Source: Planctomycetota bacterium (GTDB lineage Bacteria > Planctomycetota > UBA1135 > UBA2386). Taken from it: a stretch of 64,000 nucleotides of DNA. The notes under the pieces are model-generated. The model was not told the origin of the DNA, did no database searches, and was given only the letters and a program-made list of their open reading frames with translations. Position 1 is the first letter of the stretch. Each line of letters opens with the position of its first letter. The position numbers were made by a program, and so were the translations under genes. The stretch is from the NCBI GenBank assembly GCA_016716265.1, contig JADJWQ010000001.1, forward strand, positions 434,001 to 498,000, in the 5' to 3' direction. Below, piece by piece: positions 17,439 to 27,067 of the stretch.

Positions 17439-18817
17439 GCCGATGCAGCCTCCGCGTCGGCGCGCACGACGTCCTTCGGGTAGTAGCGATCGACGATCGA
17501 CTGCTTCATCACGAGCTCCTCGGGGGCGAAGCACTCGGCCAGCGTGCGCCAGCCGAGATCGAGCGCGTCCTCGAGGCCGATCCGCACGTCGACGTCCATG
17601 AACCGCTCACGGAACAGCTTGCCGTAACGCAGCAGCTTGTGGTCGAAGGGCGACAGGTCGAACGCCATCGCCTGCTTCTGCTGCGCGTCACGGGCGCCCG
17701 CGTAGAAGCGGATCATCGCGTTCATCACCTGGCCGTGGTCCTCACGGGTGACGTGGCCGATCACGTTCTGCTTCAGACGCGACAGCGAGCCGAACGGATC
17801 GAGCACGCCGTCGTGGAGGTAGAACTGCCCCTCGGTGATGTAGCCGGTGTTGTCGGGCACCGGGTGCGTCACGTCGCCGCCCGGCATCGTCGTGACCGAC
17901 AGGATCGTCACCGAGCCGCGGCCGCGGAAGTCGCAGGCCTTCTCGTAGCGGCGCGCGAGCTGCGAGTAGAGGTCGCCGGTGTAGCCGCGGTTGCTCGGCA
18001 CGCGGTCCATCGCGACGCCGATCTCCTTGAGCGCGTCGGCGAACGCGGTCATGTCGGTCAGCAGCACGAGCACCCGCTTGTTCTCGTCGTGGGCGATGCG
18101 CTCGGCGACCGCGAGCGCGAGGTCGGGCACCAGCAGGCGCTCGACGACCGGGTCGCTCGCCAGATTGACGTACATCACCGTGCGCGACAGCACGCCCGCC
18201 TCGTCGAACGCGGTCCGGAACAGGTGGTAGTCGTCGAAGATCAGGCCGATGCCGCCGAAGATCACGACGTCGGCGTCGGCCTGGATGCCGATGCGCGCGA
18301 GCAGCTTGTTGTACGGCTCGCCGGCCACCGAGAAGATCGGGATCTTCTGGCTCTCGACGAGGCAGTTGAACACGTCGATCATCGGCACGTCGGTGCGCAC
18401 CATGCGCGACGCCATGTCGCGCCTGACCGGGTTGACGGACGGCCCGCCGATCGGCACGCGGCGGTCCTCGTCGAGCGCCGGCCCGCCGTCCATCGGTCGC
18501 CCGTTGCCGCGGAACACGCGGCCGAGCACGTTGTCCGAGCACACGACGTCCATCGGTCGCCCGAGGAAGCGCACCGACGACGCGGTCGACAGACCCGCCG
18601 TGCCACCGAACACCTGCAGCGTCACGACGTCGCCGGCGAGGTGGATCACCTGGCCGAGCGAGGTGCGCCCCTCCGAGCCCTCGACCACGCCGAGGTCGTG
18701 CAGTCGCGGTGCGAGCTCGGCGCCGCCCGCCGTGAACCCGGCGCGGGGCACGCGCACGCGCAGGATGTCACCGACGATCTCGAGGACGTCGCGGTAGCGG
18801 ACGAGAGTCTGGGACAT
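17435..18817 (-). CDS. atpB: V-type ATPase subunit B
   Basis: 460 residues, the non-catalytic nucleotide-domain subunit. There is no intact Walker A; the equivalent loop is SVAGEPYNKLLARI. Conserved B segments follow: DDYHLFRTAFDEAG, LLTDMTAFADALKEI, RGYTGDLYSQLARRYEKA, and ITEGQFYLHDG. The ATG at 18817 heads the leftward operon, 163 bp from the divergent gene at 18981. The operon order B-D-I-K-E-DUF2764-A lacks recognisable C, F and G subunit genes. Confidence 0.96.
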   Translation of the reverse strand: MSQTLVRYRDVLEIVGDILRVRVPRAGFTAGGAELAPRLHDLGVVEGSEGRTSLGQVIHLAGDVVTLQVFGGTAGLSTASSVRFLGRPMDVVCSDNVLGRVFRGNGRPMDGGPALDEDRRVPIGGPSVNPVRRDMASRMVRTDVPMIDVFNCLVESQKIPIFSVAGEPYNKLLARIGIQADADVVIFGGIGLIFDDYHLFRTAFDEAGVLSRTVMYVNLASDPVVERLLVPDLALAVAERIAHDENKRVLVLLTDMTAFADALKEIGVAMDRVPSNRGYTGDLYSQLARRYEKACDFRGRGSVTILSVTTMPGGDVTHPVPDNTGYITEGQFYLHDGVLDPFGSLSRLKQNVIGHVTREDHGQVMNAMIRFYAGARDAQQKQAMAFDLSPFDHKLLRYGKLFRERFMDVDVRIGLEDALDLGWRTLAECFAPEELVMKQSIVDRYYPKDVVRADAEAASA

Positions 18818-18980
18818 GCGAGGGCTCCGGCTGGGGCGCACCGAATGTAGTGCGCAGGCCGCCCGATGCCAGCGCGAGGATGTGACCCGACGCGGCGCGC
18901 GCGGCAGCGTCGGCGGGCGTGCGGTGCACCCACCTCGCGGGGCGCGACCGCTGCTCCGCAGCCCGTAGACTCCGCAGCAC
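18818..18980. promoter_or_regulatory. Divergent intergenic region, V-ATPase operon versus TMTC-like gene
   Basis: 163 bp must hold the promoter of the V-ATPase operon and that of the rightward gene. A TAGACT box (18967-18972), 8 bp before the rightward ATG, could be a -10 element of a leaderless or short-leader transcript. No convincing -35 was seen. Confidence 0.4.
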
Positions 18981-20675
18981 ATGGCGCTGCACGATCGAGC
19001 CCGGCTCCTACCGCTCGCCGTCCTCGCGGCGACGGCGCTCGTCTACGCGACGGGTCTCGGCAACGGCTTCGTCTGGATCGACCACAGCGAGATCGCCGGC
19101 GCGACGAAGGTCGTCACGTCGTGGTCGGAGCTGTGGCGGACGTTCGTGACGGCCGACAACGGTGCCGGCTACCACCGGCCGGTCTACGACCTGATCCACA
19201 CGCTCGACCGCGCGCTGTGGGGTCTCGATCCGCTCGGCTTCCACCTGAGCTCGCTCGCGCTGCACGTGGTGAACACGGGGCTGTTCATGGCCGTGCTGCG
19301 GCGGGCCGGGCACGGTGCGGGGCTCGCCGCCCTCGGCGGGATGCTGTTCGGACTCCACCCGCTGCATTCGGCGGTCGCCGGGCTGGTGCACGCGAAGGCC
19401 GACCTGTTCGGGCTGTGCTGCGGTCTGCTGACCGTGCTGTGCGCGCAGCGGCTCGCGGCTGCCGGCGGCGCGCGGCGCGGCGCGACGTTCGCGTTCGGTG
19501 TCGCGGCCGCGACGCTCGGCATGTTGACGAAGGAGCTGGTGTTCCTGCTGCCGGTCGGCATCGCGGCAGGCTCGATCGCGCCGAGCCGGCGCACCCTGCG
19601 ACCTTTCGCCACGGCATTGTTGCTCGCGGCGGCGGCCGTCGGCGCACTGCACGTCGCGGCCACGGCGAGCATCGAGCGCGTGCAGTCCCCGCTCGGGCTC
19701 ACCGAGCGGCTGGCGACGTTCCAGGCGGTCTACCTCGACGGCCTGTCGCTGCTGACGTGGCCGGCGCGGCTCACGCTCGCCGACACCGTGACGCGCTTCG
19801 CGGCGCGCCCGCCGTGGGAGCGGGTCGCGATCAGCGCAGGCTTCGTCGCCTGCGTGTGGGCGCAGTTCGCCGCTGCCCGACGCTGGCCCAGCCTGCGCGT
19901 GTGGATCGTCACCTACAATGCCGCCCTGCTGCCGGTCGCGCAGCTCGTGCCGACGCTGCATTTCCGCGCCGATCGCTACTTCTACGTGTCCGGGCTCGCG
20001 GTGGCCGGTGCAGTCACCGAAGCGGTGCGGCTCGCCGGGCGAGCGCAGCTCGCCGGCGAACGTGCGCGCCGCCTGGCCGCGGCCGTCGCCGTCTTGGTGG
20101 CGCTCGCGTACGGCGCGCGGATCCTCGCGCGGCTGCCGAAATTCCACGACGACGTCACGCTGTTCACGCACGAGCTGGCCGGCACACCGGACTACCTCGA
20201 GGGCCTGAGCCATCTCGGTCGCGCGCGGGAGCGCGGCGGCGATCTGCGCGGCGCGGAGCGCTGCTATCGCGCCTGTCTCGCACCGGACCCGGCACGCGTC
20301 AGCTACGTCGACCGCGACGCGGTGGTCGTGAACCTGACCCAGAACCTCCTCGTCCAGGGGCGCAGCACCGAGGCGCTCGCGCTCGCCGAGGCCGCCGACG
20401 CGCACCTGCGCTCGGCCGCCCACCGCGCGGAGCTGCGCTACAACCGCGCGGTCGCCGCCTACAACCTGGGCCACGACGCCGACGCCGTTCCACTGCTCGC
20501 GGAGTACCGCGCGCTGCACCCCGACGACCCCGTCTGTGCGTTCCTGCTCGGCATGGCGGCGGCGCGCTGCGGCCAGCGCGACGTCGCCCGCGCCGCGCTG
20601 CGCGCCTACCTGGACTCCGGGCACCCCGACCCGGCGCGGCGTGCCGCGGCGGCAGCGGCGTGGGACCGGCTGTGA
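18981..20675 (+). CDS. GT-C-like membrane protein with C-terminal TPRs (TMTC-like)
   Basis: 564 residues. The first 385 have about ten membrane helices with the GT-C type acidic motif after helix 1 (GLGNGFVWIDHSEI) and HRPVYDLIHTLDRALWG, as in TMTC/O-mannosyltransferase-like proteins. The C-terminal 170 residues are TPR-like (GLSHLGRARERGGDLRGAERCYRACLAPDP, LRYNRAVAAYNLGHDADAVPLL). The family transfers a lipid-linked sugar to proteins on the outer face of the membrane; activity here is inferred. Divergent from the V-ATPase operon. Confidence 0.75.
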   Translation: MALHDRARLLPLAVLAATALVYATGLGNGFVWIDHSEIAGATKVVTSWSELWRTFVTADNGAGYHRPVYDLIHTLDRALWGLDPLGFHLSSLALHVVNTGLFMAVLRRAGHGAGLAALGGMLFGLHPLHSAVAGLVHAKADLFGLCCGLLTVLCAQRLAAAGGARRGATFAFGVAAATLGMLTKELVFLLPVGIAAGSIAPSRRTLRPFATALLLAAAAVGALHVAATASIERVQSPLGLTERLATFQAVYLDGLSLLTWPARLTLADTVTRFAARPPWERVAISAGFVACVWAQFAAARRWPSLRVWIVTYNAALLPVAQLVPTLHFRADRYFYVSGLAVAGAVTEAVRLAGRAQLAGERARRLAAAVAVLVALAYGARILARLPKFHDDVTLFTHELAGTPDYLEGLSHLGRARERGGDLRGAERCYRACLAPDPARVSYVDRDAVVVNLTQNLLVQGRSTEALALAEAADAHLRSAAHRAELRYNRAVAAYNLGHDADAVPLLAEYRALHPDDPVCAFLLGMAAARCGQRDVARAALRAYLDSGHPDPARRAAAAAAWDRL

Positions 20676-20824
20676 TCGACGCCGGTCGCCGTGCGGTCAC
20701 CGACGAGCGGTGCCAGCGCCGCATCCGCGAGGCCGTCCGCAGCGCGGTGGCCCGCCCGCGCCGTCCGGGCGCGGTTCGGGGTAGGCTTGCGGGGCCCTGT
20801 CGGCCGTCCGCCCCCTCCGTTCCG

Positions 20825-22654
20825 ATGCGCGCCGCCCTGCTGACCGCCCTCGTCCTCGCCGGATCACCGCAGGCCCAGGATCCGGAGAACGCGGGGCGGC
20901 CGGAGCGCGAGCTGTCGAGCGACCGCGTCGCCGTCGACACCGTCGCGCGGTCGGCCTGGCGGCTCGCGGCGCCGCGCCAGGCGCTGCCGGGCGACGCCGG
21001 CCGCGGGCTCGCGCCGACCGCGCGGGTCGTCTACGCGCTCTTCCCCGATCGGGACGCCCGGGGCCGCGACGCACTGTTCGTCGCACGCTCGACCGACGGT
21101 GGCTGGTCGTGGCCGACCCCGGCAGTCGCGGTGTTCGTCGCGGACCCCGGGCTCGGCGAGTGGCTGGCCGACGCGCCGCAGATCGTCGCGGACGGCCACC
21201 GCGTGTTCGTCGGTCTGTGCAGCAATGCGGGCCGACCGGCCGGCGGCGATCGCGCGCTGGTCGTCGCATCGGCCGACCAGGGGCGGACCTGGCAGACGGT
21301 CGACGTGTCGGCGGGAATCGGGCAGGCGCTGTCGACGGGCGACACGCTGAACGACTGCGACGACCTGCAGCTCGCGGCGAGCGGGGACGGCCGGGCCTAC
21401 GTCTGCTTCACGGCCGACTACACCGACGTCGGTGGTCAGGGCCGGGCCTCGAGCCGCGAGGACGTGTTCTTCCGGAGCGTCGGCTTCGACGCGAACGGCA
21501 CGGCCGCGACGCTGCTCCCGGAGGAGCGTCGAGTCGGCAACGTGCCGCCCGGCTCGCTCGACTCCGATTCGCCGAGCATCGCGGCGGATGGCGACCGGGT
21601 CTGCATCGCGTGGCTGCGTGCCTGGCGCGGCGCGGACATCCCGCTCGTCGCGACCTCCACCGACGGTGGCATCACGTGGCGGCCGGAGACCGGGCTGGCC
21701 GGTCGCGCCAGCGGAGTGCGATGCGCCGTCGACGGCCAGGGCGTGTTCGTGCTCGTCCAGGACGACGCGCTGTGGATGACCGTGAGCCGGGACGGCGGCG
21801 CGAGCCTGCACGCCCCGGTGGCGGTCGCGTCGACCCCGGCCGGCGTCCCGGTGCTCGATGCGCGACTGCTCGCGAGCGGCGGACGATTGGTCGTGCTCTA
21901 CACCGACGCGCGCGCCGGCGACGCCGACCTCTACGCGGTCGTCGACCGCCGCGCCGGCAGCGACCTGCTGGCCGGCACGCCGACCCGATCATTGCTGCTC
22001 GACGTCGCCGGCCCGGTCGTGCTGGACCAGCTGGCGGGCACGCTCGACATGCGCGGTCGCGGCACCCTCGCCGCCGCATTGCGGACCGGTCCGTTCCCGG
22101 CCGACGCGACGTTCCTCGTCAGCGTCGACGACGCCGCGAGCTGGCACCGATTCGACGCGGTCGACAACGCCTCGCGCGGGGCGACCGCGGACGTTCGCGA
22201 GGTCGACGTCGTCACGACCCTCAACGGCGACGTCGACGTGCTCTACGTCCACGACGGCGACGGCACGCGCGACGTGTTCGTGCGCGGCTCGCGGCTGCCG
22301 GACCTGCGCCTCGACGCCCAGGGCTTCCTGGTCGTGTCGCTGTCCGACCCCGCGGCGGTCGGCAGCTGGCTGTGGTTCCTGCCGTCGCTGACCGCGCCGG
22401 TCTCGAACGGCATCGTGCTGCCCGCCGCACCGGCCGGCGTGGTCTACGACTTCGCGGTCGACCGGCTGACCTTCGCGGCGCTCGCGCAGCCGACCTTCTT
22501 CGCCCGGACGATCGACGCGCGCGGCGAGGCGCGGCTCGACGTGCGCGGCTTCAGCGCGCTGCTCGGCGCACCGATCCACTGGATCGCGATCGGCGCCGAT
22601 GCCGCGACCGGCCTGCCGACGCGCGGTTACTCGGACCCGTTCGAGCAGCGCTGA
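20825..22654 (+). CDS. Secreted sialidase-like (BNR repeat) protein
   Basis: 609 residues with a signal peptide (MRAALLTALVLAGSPQAQ). The body contains Asp-box/BNR motifs of the S-x-D-G-G-x-x-W type: ARSTDGGWSWPTP, SADQGRTWQTV, TSTDGGITWRPE, SRDGGASLHAP, typical of six-bladed sialidase-like propellers. The Arg triad of true sialidases was not identified, so enzymatic activity is not claimed. The C-terminal 100 residues (SWLWFLPSL onward, then PIHWIAIGADAAT) look like the recurring C-terminal module of planctomycetal secreted proteins. It starts 150 bp after the TMTC-like gene. Confidence 0.78.
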   Translation: MRAALLTALVLAGSPQAQDPENAGRPERELSSDRVAVDTVARSAWRLAAPRQALPGDAGRGLAPTARVVYALFPDRDARGRDALFVARSTDGGWSWPTPAVAVFVADPGLGEWLADAPQIVADGHRVFVGLCSNAGRPAGGDRALVVASADQGRTWQTVDVSAGIGQALSTGDTLNDCDDLQLAASGDGRAYVCFTADYTDVGGQGRASSREDVFFRSVGFDANGTAATLLPEERRVGNVPPGSLDSDSPSIAADGDRVCIAWLRAWRGADIPLVATSTDGGITWRPETGLAGRASGVRCAVDGQGVFVLVQDDALWMTVSRDGGASLHAPVAVASTPAGVPVLDARLLASGGRLVVLYTDARAGDADLYAVVDRRAGSDLLAGTPTRSLLLDVAGPVVLDQLAGTLDMRGRGTLAAALRTGPFPADATFLVSVDDAASWHRFDAVDNASRGATADVREVDVVTTLNGDVDVLYVHDGDGTRDVFVRGSRLPDLRLDAQGFLVVSLSDPAAVGSWLWFLPSLTAPVSNGIVLPAAPAGVVYDFAVDRLTFAALAQPTFFARTIDARGEARLDVRGFSALLGAPIHWIAIGADAATGLPTRGYSDPFEQR

Positions 22655-22695
22655 GGAGGCTGGGTCGCCCGGCGGGGCGACGGCGGCGCGAAGGG

Positions 22696-24273
22696 CTACC
22701 GCGCGACGCGTTTCGCGAGCACGAAGCGCTCGGCGAGCACGCTCGACCAGGCCGGGTCGCCGGGGTCGAGGCTGCCGACCGTCACCTCCGGCGGCGTCGC
22801 GTGCACGAAGCGCGCGCCGCCGAGCGACATGCCGACGTGGCTGATGCGGCCCGCGGCGTCCCCGAAGAACAGCAGATCGCCAGGCTCGAGCGGGAGGCGC
22901 TGGTCGGCAGTCGCGACGAGGCGCCCCGCGAGCACCTGCTGGCGGGCGTCGCGCGGCAGGTAGGTGCCGGCGGTCGCCCATTGCGTGCTGACGAGGCCCG
23001 AGCAATCGATGCCGTCCGGGCCGCGACCCCCGAACAGATACGGCGTCCCGACCATCGCCAGCGCGCGGCGCGCGACGAGCACGCCCGTGTCGCCCGCGGT
23101 GCCGAGCCGGGCGCGGAACGCGGCCTCGTCGAGCGGCCGGATCGCCGCGGCCTGCACCCAGCCGAGGTAGCCGGACGCCGCGTGCACGAGCAGGTGGTCA
23201 CCGTCGCGGTCGAGCAGCCAGACCGGCTCGCCGCGCAGCAGCTCGGTCTCCTCGAACTGGCCGACCGGATCGACGCCGGCGAGGCCGGTGGCGCGCCCGG
23301 GCCGGCTCCAGGTCTGCGCGGACGGCGCGACGACCTCGCCGAACGGGGCCGGGCCGACGCGCTCGGGGTCGGGCAGCGCGCGCAGCGCGCCGTGGATCGG
23401 CTCCACGCCCACGCGCGCGAGCGCTCGCCGCAGCGCGCGCTCGAGCACCGGGAGCTCGGTCGAGCCGCTCAGCACGACGCCGCGGCCGTCCGGGGCGGGC
23501 ACCACGTCGACGTCGAGCCACACCTGGGTCGCGTCGACGACCCCCGCGCGCCGCCACGACTGCACGAACGTCGCGAGCTCGTCGACCGTCGCGGGCGGGC
23601 GATCGAGCGGCCAGAACGGGTGGGGTCGCGGCACGGCGTCGACCGGCGGCGGTGGCGGCGCGAGCGCGGCCGCCGTCGCGCGCTCCGCCGCCCACCAGTC
23701 GGCGATCGCCCGGAGCATTGCATGGACCGGCTCGCGGTGTGCGCGCGGGCCGTCGGCGCCGGCGAGTTGCAGTCGCAGCGCGACCACCGGGGGAGCGCCG
23801 TCACGCGCGGCGACCGCGCCGCGGCCGACGACCCGCGCCTGGACGATCCGGGCCACGAGCGCGGCCTCCAATCGGGCGCGCTCGGCGTCGGCGGCGGTGC
23901 GGCGCGGCACCTCGACCCGACCCGCGTCGTCGCCCCCGCGCCAGCCGATCTCGAGCAGCAGCGCCGCCCCGGCCGCGACGGCGACGGACGCGGGCCGCTC
24001 GTCGACGGGCACCGTCGGTAGCACGGCGACGCGGGCGCCTGCACTCTCGCACAGCCGCGCGAGGTAATGCAGCGCGCGGCGCGCGGGATGGTCCAGATCG
24101 CCTTCGCCCAGCGCAATGCACAGCGTGAGCCCGCGCAACGCATCCGCGGCATCGGGTGCGCGCAGCGGAGCCGCGTCCGCGAGCGCGGGAAGCGGCTGCG
24201 GCTGCAGGCAGCCCGCGTGCGCGTGCGGGACGGCGAGGGCCAGCGCGACGACGGTCGCGAGTCGGTGGAGCAT
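22696..24273 (-). CDS. Exported NlpC/P60 peptidase with N-terminal amidase-like domain
   Basis: 525 residues with a signal peptide (VVALALAVPHAHAG). Residues 40-200 form a domain with TLCIALGEGDLDHPARRALHYLARL that recalls an N-acetylmuramoyl-L-alanine-amidase-like fold but lacks a sure zinc site. An SH3-type region follows (GEPVWLLDRDGDHLLVHAASGYLGWV). The C-terminal NlpC/P60 domain has the catalytic Cys in GIDCSGLVSTQW, His in GRISHVGMSL and a third polar residue in FVHATPPEV. It should cleave gamma-D-Glu-diaminopimelate bonds in peptidoglycan peptides. Convergent with the BNR gene; divergent from the aminotransferase gene. Confidence 0.88.
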   Translation of the reverse strand: MLHRLATVVALALAVPHAHAGCLQPQPLPALADAAPLRAPDAADALRGLTLCIALGEGDLDHPARRALHYLARLCESAGARVAVLPTVPVDERPASVAVAAGAALLLEIGWRGGDDAGRVEVPRRTAADAERARLEAALVARIVQARVVGRGAVAARDGAPPVVALRLQLAGADGPRAHREPVHAMLRAIADWWAAERATAAALAPPPPPVDAVPRPHPFWPLDRPPATVDELATFVQSWRRAGVVDATQVWLDVDVVPAPDGRGVVLSGSTELPVLERALRRALARVGVEPIHGALRALPDPERVGPAPFGEVVAPSAQTWSRPGRATGLAGVDPVGQFEETELLRGEPVWLLDRDGDHLLVHAASGYLGWVQAAAIRPLDEAAFRARLGTAGDTGVLVARRALAMVGTPYLFGGRGPDGIDCSGLVSTQWATAGTYLPRDARQQVLAGRLVATADQRLPLEPGDLLFFGDAAGRISHVGMSLGGARFVHATPPEVTVGSLDPGDPAWSSVLAERFVLAKRVAR

Positions 24274-24377
24274 GTTCGGGTCCTGTCCCTCCCGACCGGC
24301 CCTGGTCGACAGGCGTGCCATTCTGCCAGAATCCCGCGGCGCGGGCAGCGACGTTCGCCGCGCCCGCGCTGCACTCG

Positions 24378-25625
24378 ATGGACCACCCGCCCCCGCCGTC
24401 GCGCGACGCGATCCGCGCGCGCTTCCCCGCCCTCGCCGGCCCGACCGTGTTCCTCGACAACGCGGGCGGCTCGCAGGTCCCGGTGGAGGTCGCCGACCGG
24501 ATGCGCGCATACCTGCTCGGCAGCTACGTGCAGCTCGGGGCGGACTACCGGCTGTCGCGGGAGGCGGTCGCGACCGTCGACGCCGCGCGCCGGTTGCTCG
24601 CGACGCTGTTCGGGGCGACCGCGGACCACGCGGTGGTGGTCGGACCGTCGACGTCGCAGCTCTGCGCGATGCTCGCCGACGCCTACGCGGCGTCTGCCGC
24701 GCGCGGGCGCGACGAGGTCGTCGTGTGCGAGGCCGGCCACGAGGCGAACATCGGGCCGTGGACGCGGCTGGCGGAGCGCGGGTTCGTCGTGCGGCACTGG
24801 CGTCCGCGGCCGGGCGACGACGCGCGTTGCGAGCTCTCCGATCTCGACGCGCTGCTGAGCGAGCGCACGCGGGTCGTCGCCGTGCACCACGTGTCGAACC
24901 TGCTGGGGCGGATCGAGGACGTGGCGGCGATCGCGGCACGCGCGCACGCGGTCGGCGCGCGGGTCGTCGTCGACGGGGTCGCCGGTGCGCCACACCGGGT
25001 GATCGACATGCACGAGCTCGGCGCCGACTACTACGTGTTCTCGACCTACAAGACGTTCGGCCCGCACCTCGCGGCATTGTGCGGGCGCCTCGCCGCATTC
25101 GCGGAGCTGGCGCGCGGACCCAACCACTACTTCACCCAGTCGGCCGGGGCACCCTACGCATTCGAGCTCGGCGGCGTGTGCCACGAGGGCTGCGCAGCGC
25201 TGCTCGGCGTCGGTGATCTGCTGGCCTTCGTGGCCGGCGACCCGGCCGCGCCGGTGAGCCGCGACACCGTGCGGCGCGCCTACCGACGCTTCCACGAGCT
25301 GGAGGACGAGCTGACCGCGCCGCTGCTGCGGTTCCTGCGCGAGCGCGACGACGTGCGCATCGTCGGTCCGGCGGAGCCGGGTCCGTCCCGCGTGCCCACG
25401 GTGTCGTTCGTGCATCGCACCCGTTCCAGCCGCTCGATCGCCGAGCGGCTGAACGCGCAGGGGCTCGCGATCCGGTACGGACACTTCTATGCCCACCGAT
25501 TGGCGACGGCACTCGGGCTCGCTCCCGAGGACGGCGTCGTGCGGGCGAGCCTGCTGCACTACAACACGCCAGAGGAGGTCGGCCGGCTGTGCGAGGCGCT
25601 CGCCGACGCGTTCGACGCCGGCTGA
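24378..25625 (+). CDS. Class V aminotransferase, cysteine-desulfurase-like
   Basis: 415 residues. PLP-binding Lys lies in VFSTYKTFGPHLAAL; the opening is PALAGPTVFLDNAGGSQVP, and the cofactor-stacking region is HHVSNLLGRIEDVAAIAARAH. The pattern (YKTFGPH, no conserved catalytic Cys loop near the C-terminus) fits the 'cysteine desulfurase-like' TIGR01976 group rather than IscS or SufS, so substrate and sulfur transfer are uncertain. The ATG at 24378 was chosen because upstream sequence shows no family similarity. Confidence 0.85.
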   Translation: MDHPPPPSRDAIRARFPALAGPTVFLDNAGGSQVPVEVADRMRAYLLGSYVQLGADYRLSREAVATVDAARRLLATLFGATADHAVVVGPSTSQLCAMLADAYAASAARGRDEVVVCEAGHEANIGPWTRLAERGFVVRHWRPRPGDDARCELSDLDALLSERTRVVAVHHVSNLLGRIEDVAAIAARAHAVGARVVVDGVAGAPHRVIDMHELGADYYVFSTYKTFGPHLAALCGRLAAFAELARGPNHYFTQSAGAPYAFELGGVCHEGCAALLGVGDLLAFVAGDPAAPVSRDTVRRAYRRFHELEDELTAPLLRFLRERDDVRIVGPAEPGPSRVPTVSFVHRTRSSRSIAERLNAQGLAIRYGHFYAHRLATALGLAPEDGVVRASLLHYNTPEEVGRLCEALADAFDAG

Positions 25626-25634
25626 TCCGGCGCC

Positions 25635-25679
25635 GGCTGATTCGGGACGGGCTGATTCAGGACGGGTTGATTCGGGACG
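25635..25679. repeat. Three 15-bp tandem repeats
   Basis: Units GGCTGATTCGGGACG, GGCTGATTCAGGACG and GGTTGATTCGGGACG, directly after the aminotransferase stop; a degenerate half unit overlaps the stop codon. The 15-bp spacing keeps the same frame, and each unit contains TGA, so readthrough would be stopped again. Function unknown. Confidence 0.9.
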
Positions 25680-25700
25680 ATCGCGCGGGATCGTGATGGC

Positions 25701-26267
25701 ATGGCGATCACGAGAGACGAGGCCTGGACCCAGCTCTGTGCGTGGACGGCGACGGACGCGTTGCGCAACCACGCGCGCGCGGTCGAGATCGTGATGCGGG
25801 CGGCGGCGCACCGCTACGGTGCCGGACCGGACGACGAGGAATGCTTCGCCATCGCGGGGATGCTGCACGACGCCGACTACGAGCAATGGCCCGACGAGCA
25901 CCCCGCCCGGATCGTCGCGTGGCTTCGCGAGCGTGGCGAGGAGGAGATCGCGCACGCGGTGTCGGCGCACTACACGAAATGGGGCGTGCCCTACGAGACT
26001 CCGCTCGATCGGGCGCTGCTCGCGTGCGACGAGCTGACCGGCTTCGTCGTCGCCTGCTGCCTGGTGCGACCCGACGGCGTACGGTCGCTCGGAGCGAAGA
26101 GCGTGCTGAAGAAGCTGAAGGACCGCTCGTTCGCCGCGAAGGTCGACCGTGGCGAGGTGGCGGCCGGAGTCGAGCTGCTCGGCGTCGAGCTGGCCGACCA
26201 CGTCGGCTTCGTCATCGAGGCGCTGCGGCCACACGCGGAGGAGCTGGGGATCGGAGGCGCGGCATGA
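25701..26267 (+). CDS. HD-domain phosphohydrolase-like protein
   Basis: 188 residues. The metal-binding HD pattern is present: LRNHARAVEIV, then AGMLHDADYEQWPDEHP, then a late Asp in RALLACDELTGF. This is the small single-domain HD group often annotated as a hydrolase or HDIG protein. Substrate (nucleotide or other phosphoester) is unknown. The stop overlaps the next ATG as ATGA. Confidence 0.88.
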   Translation: MAITRDEAWTQLCAWTATDALRNHARAVEIVMRAAAHRYGAGPDDEECFAIAGMLHDADYEQWPDEHPARIVAWLRERGEEEIAHAVSAHYTKWGVPYETPLDRALLACDELTGFVVACCLVRPDGVRSLGAKSVLKKLKDRSFAAKVDRGEVAAGVELLGVELADHVGFVIEALRPHAEELGIGGAA

Positions 26268-26848
26268 CGACGGCCGGCAGTCAGGCGTTCGGATCCGTCC
26301 ACGAGGCGACCGCGGCGTTCTGCGGTGCCATCCGGATCGCCATGCAGCGACTCGGGACGGGCGACGACGCGCCCGCGGCGACGCTCGTCGAGATCGACCT
26401 GCGCAGCCGACGCGGCGTCGTGCTGCACGGTGCCGGACCGCTGCGGGAGGCGGCGGCCGCGTGCGCCGCGGAACGTCGCGGCGGCGATGCGAAGACCTGG
26501 CAGGCGGTGCTGCGGTACGCGCACGTCGTCGGGTCGCCGCGCGTGCCCCCCCTGCTGTACACGCCGGTGCCTGCGCTGCAGCGGGCCAGCACCGTCGGCG
26601 GTCTCGCCGTGGACGGCGCGGAGCGGGCCTTGCGAGCCCTGGACGACGAGGGGCTGTTCGGGCTCGGCGTGGCCAGAGCGGAGGTCGTCCTGGCGATCGT
26701 GCCGCCGGCGCCGTGGTGGGAGCAGGCCCGCGACGAGTGGCGGGCTTCGGTCGCCAGACTGAACCCCGGCGTGGTCGCGCAGCGCGTGGATTGGGAGCTC
26801 CGCCACGCGCAGCTCGCCGGGCTGTTCCTGCTGGGGCTGATGGGGTGA
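26264..26848 (+). CDS. Uncharacterised protein coupled to the HD gene
   Basis: 194 residues, not recognised. Starts MTTAGSQAFGSVHEATAAFCGAI; the middle has GGDAKTWQAVLRYAHVVGSPRV and the C-terminus PPAPWWEQARDEWRASVARL. There is no signal peptide or membrane segment. Codon use resembles its neighbours, and the ATGA overlap with the HD gene makes a real co-translated gene likely. A functional link to the HD enzyme is inferred only from coupling. Confidence 0.7.
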   Translation: MTTAGSQAFGSVHEATAAFCGAIRIAMQRLGTGDDAPAATLVEIDLRSRRGVVLHGAGPLREAAAACAAERRGGDAKTWQAVLRYAHVVGSPRVPPLLYTPVPALQRASTVGGLAVDGAERALRALDDEGLFGLGVARAEVVLAIVPPAPWWEQARDEWRASVARLNPGVVAQRVDWELRHAQLAGLFLLGLMG

Positions 26849-27067
26849 CGCGGATCGGCGACGTCGACCCCACCGCGCCCCGGTTCGGAGCCCGACGTGG
26901 ATCGGCGCTCTCGACGATCGCTGCCTCCCGATCCTGGGCAGCTCCGCCGTGACGTCCGCTTCCACCCCGACGCGCCTCGGGCGGTCCTTCGAGCTCTCGC
27001 TGCGGGCAGGCACGTTGCGAACGCGGAGACGAGCGGGGTGGCTCCCGCCGCACCGAGCCGACGCCGA

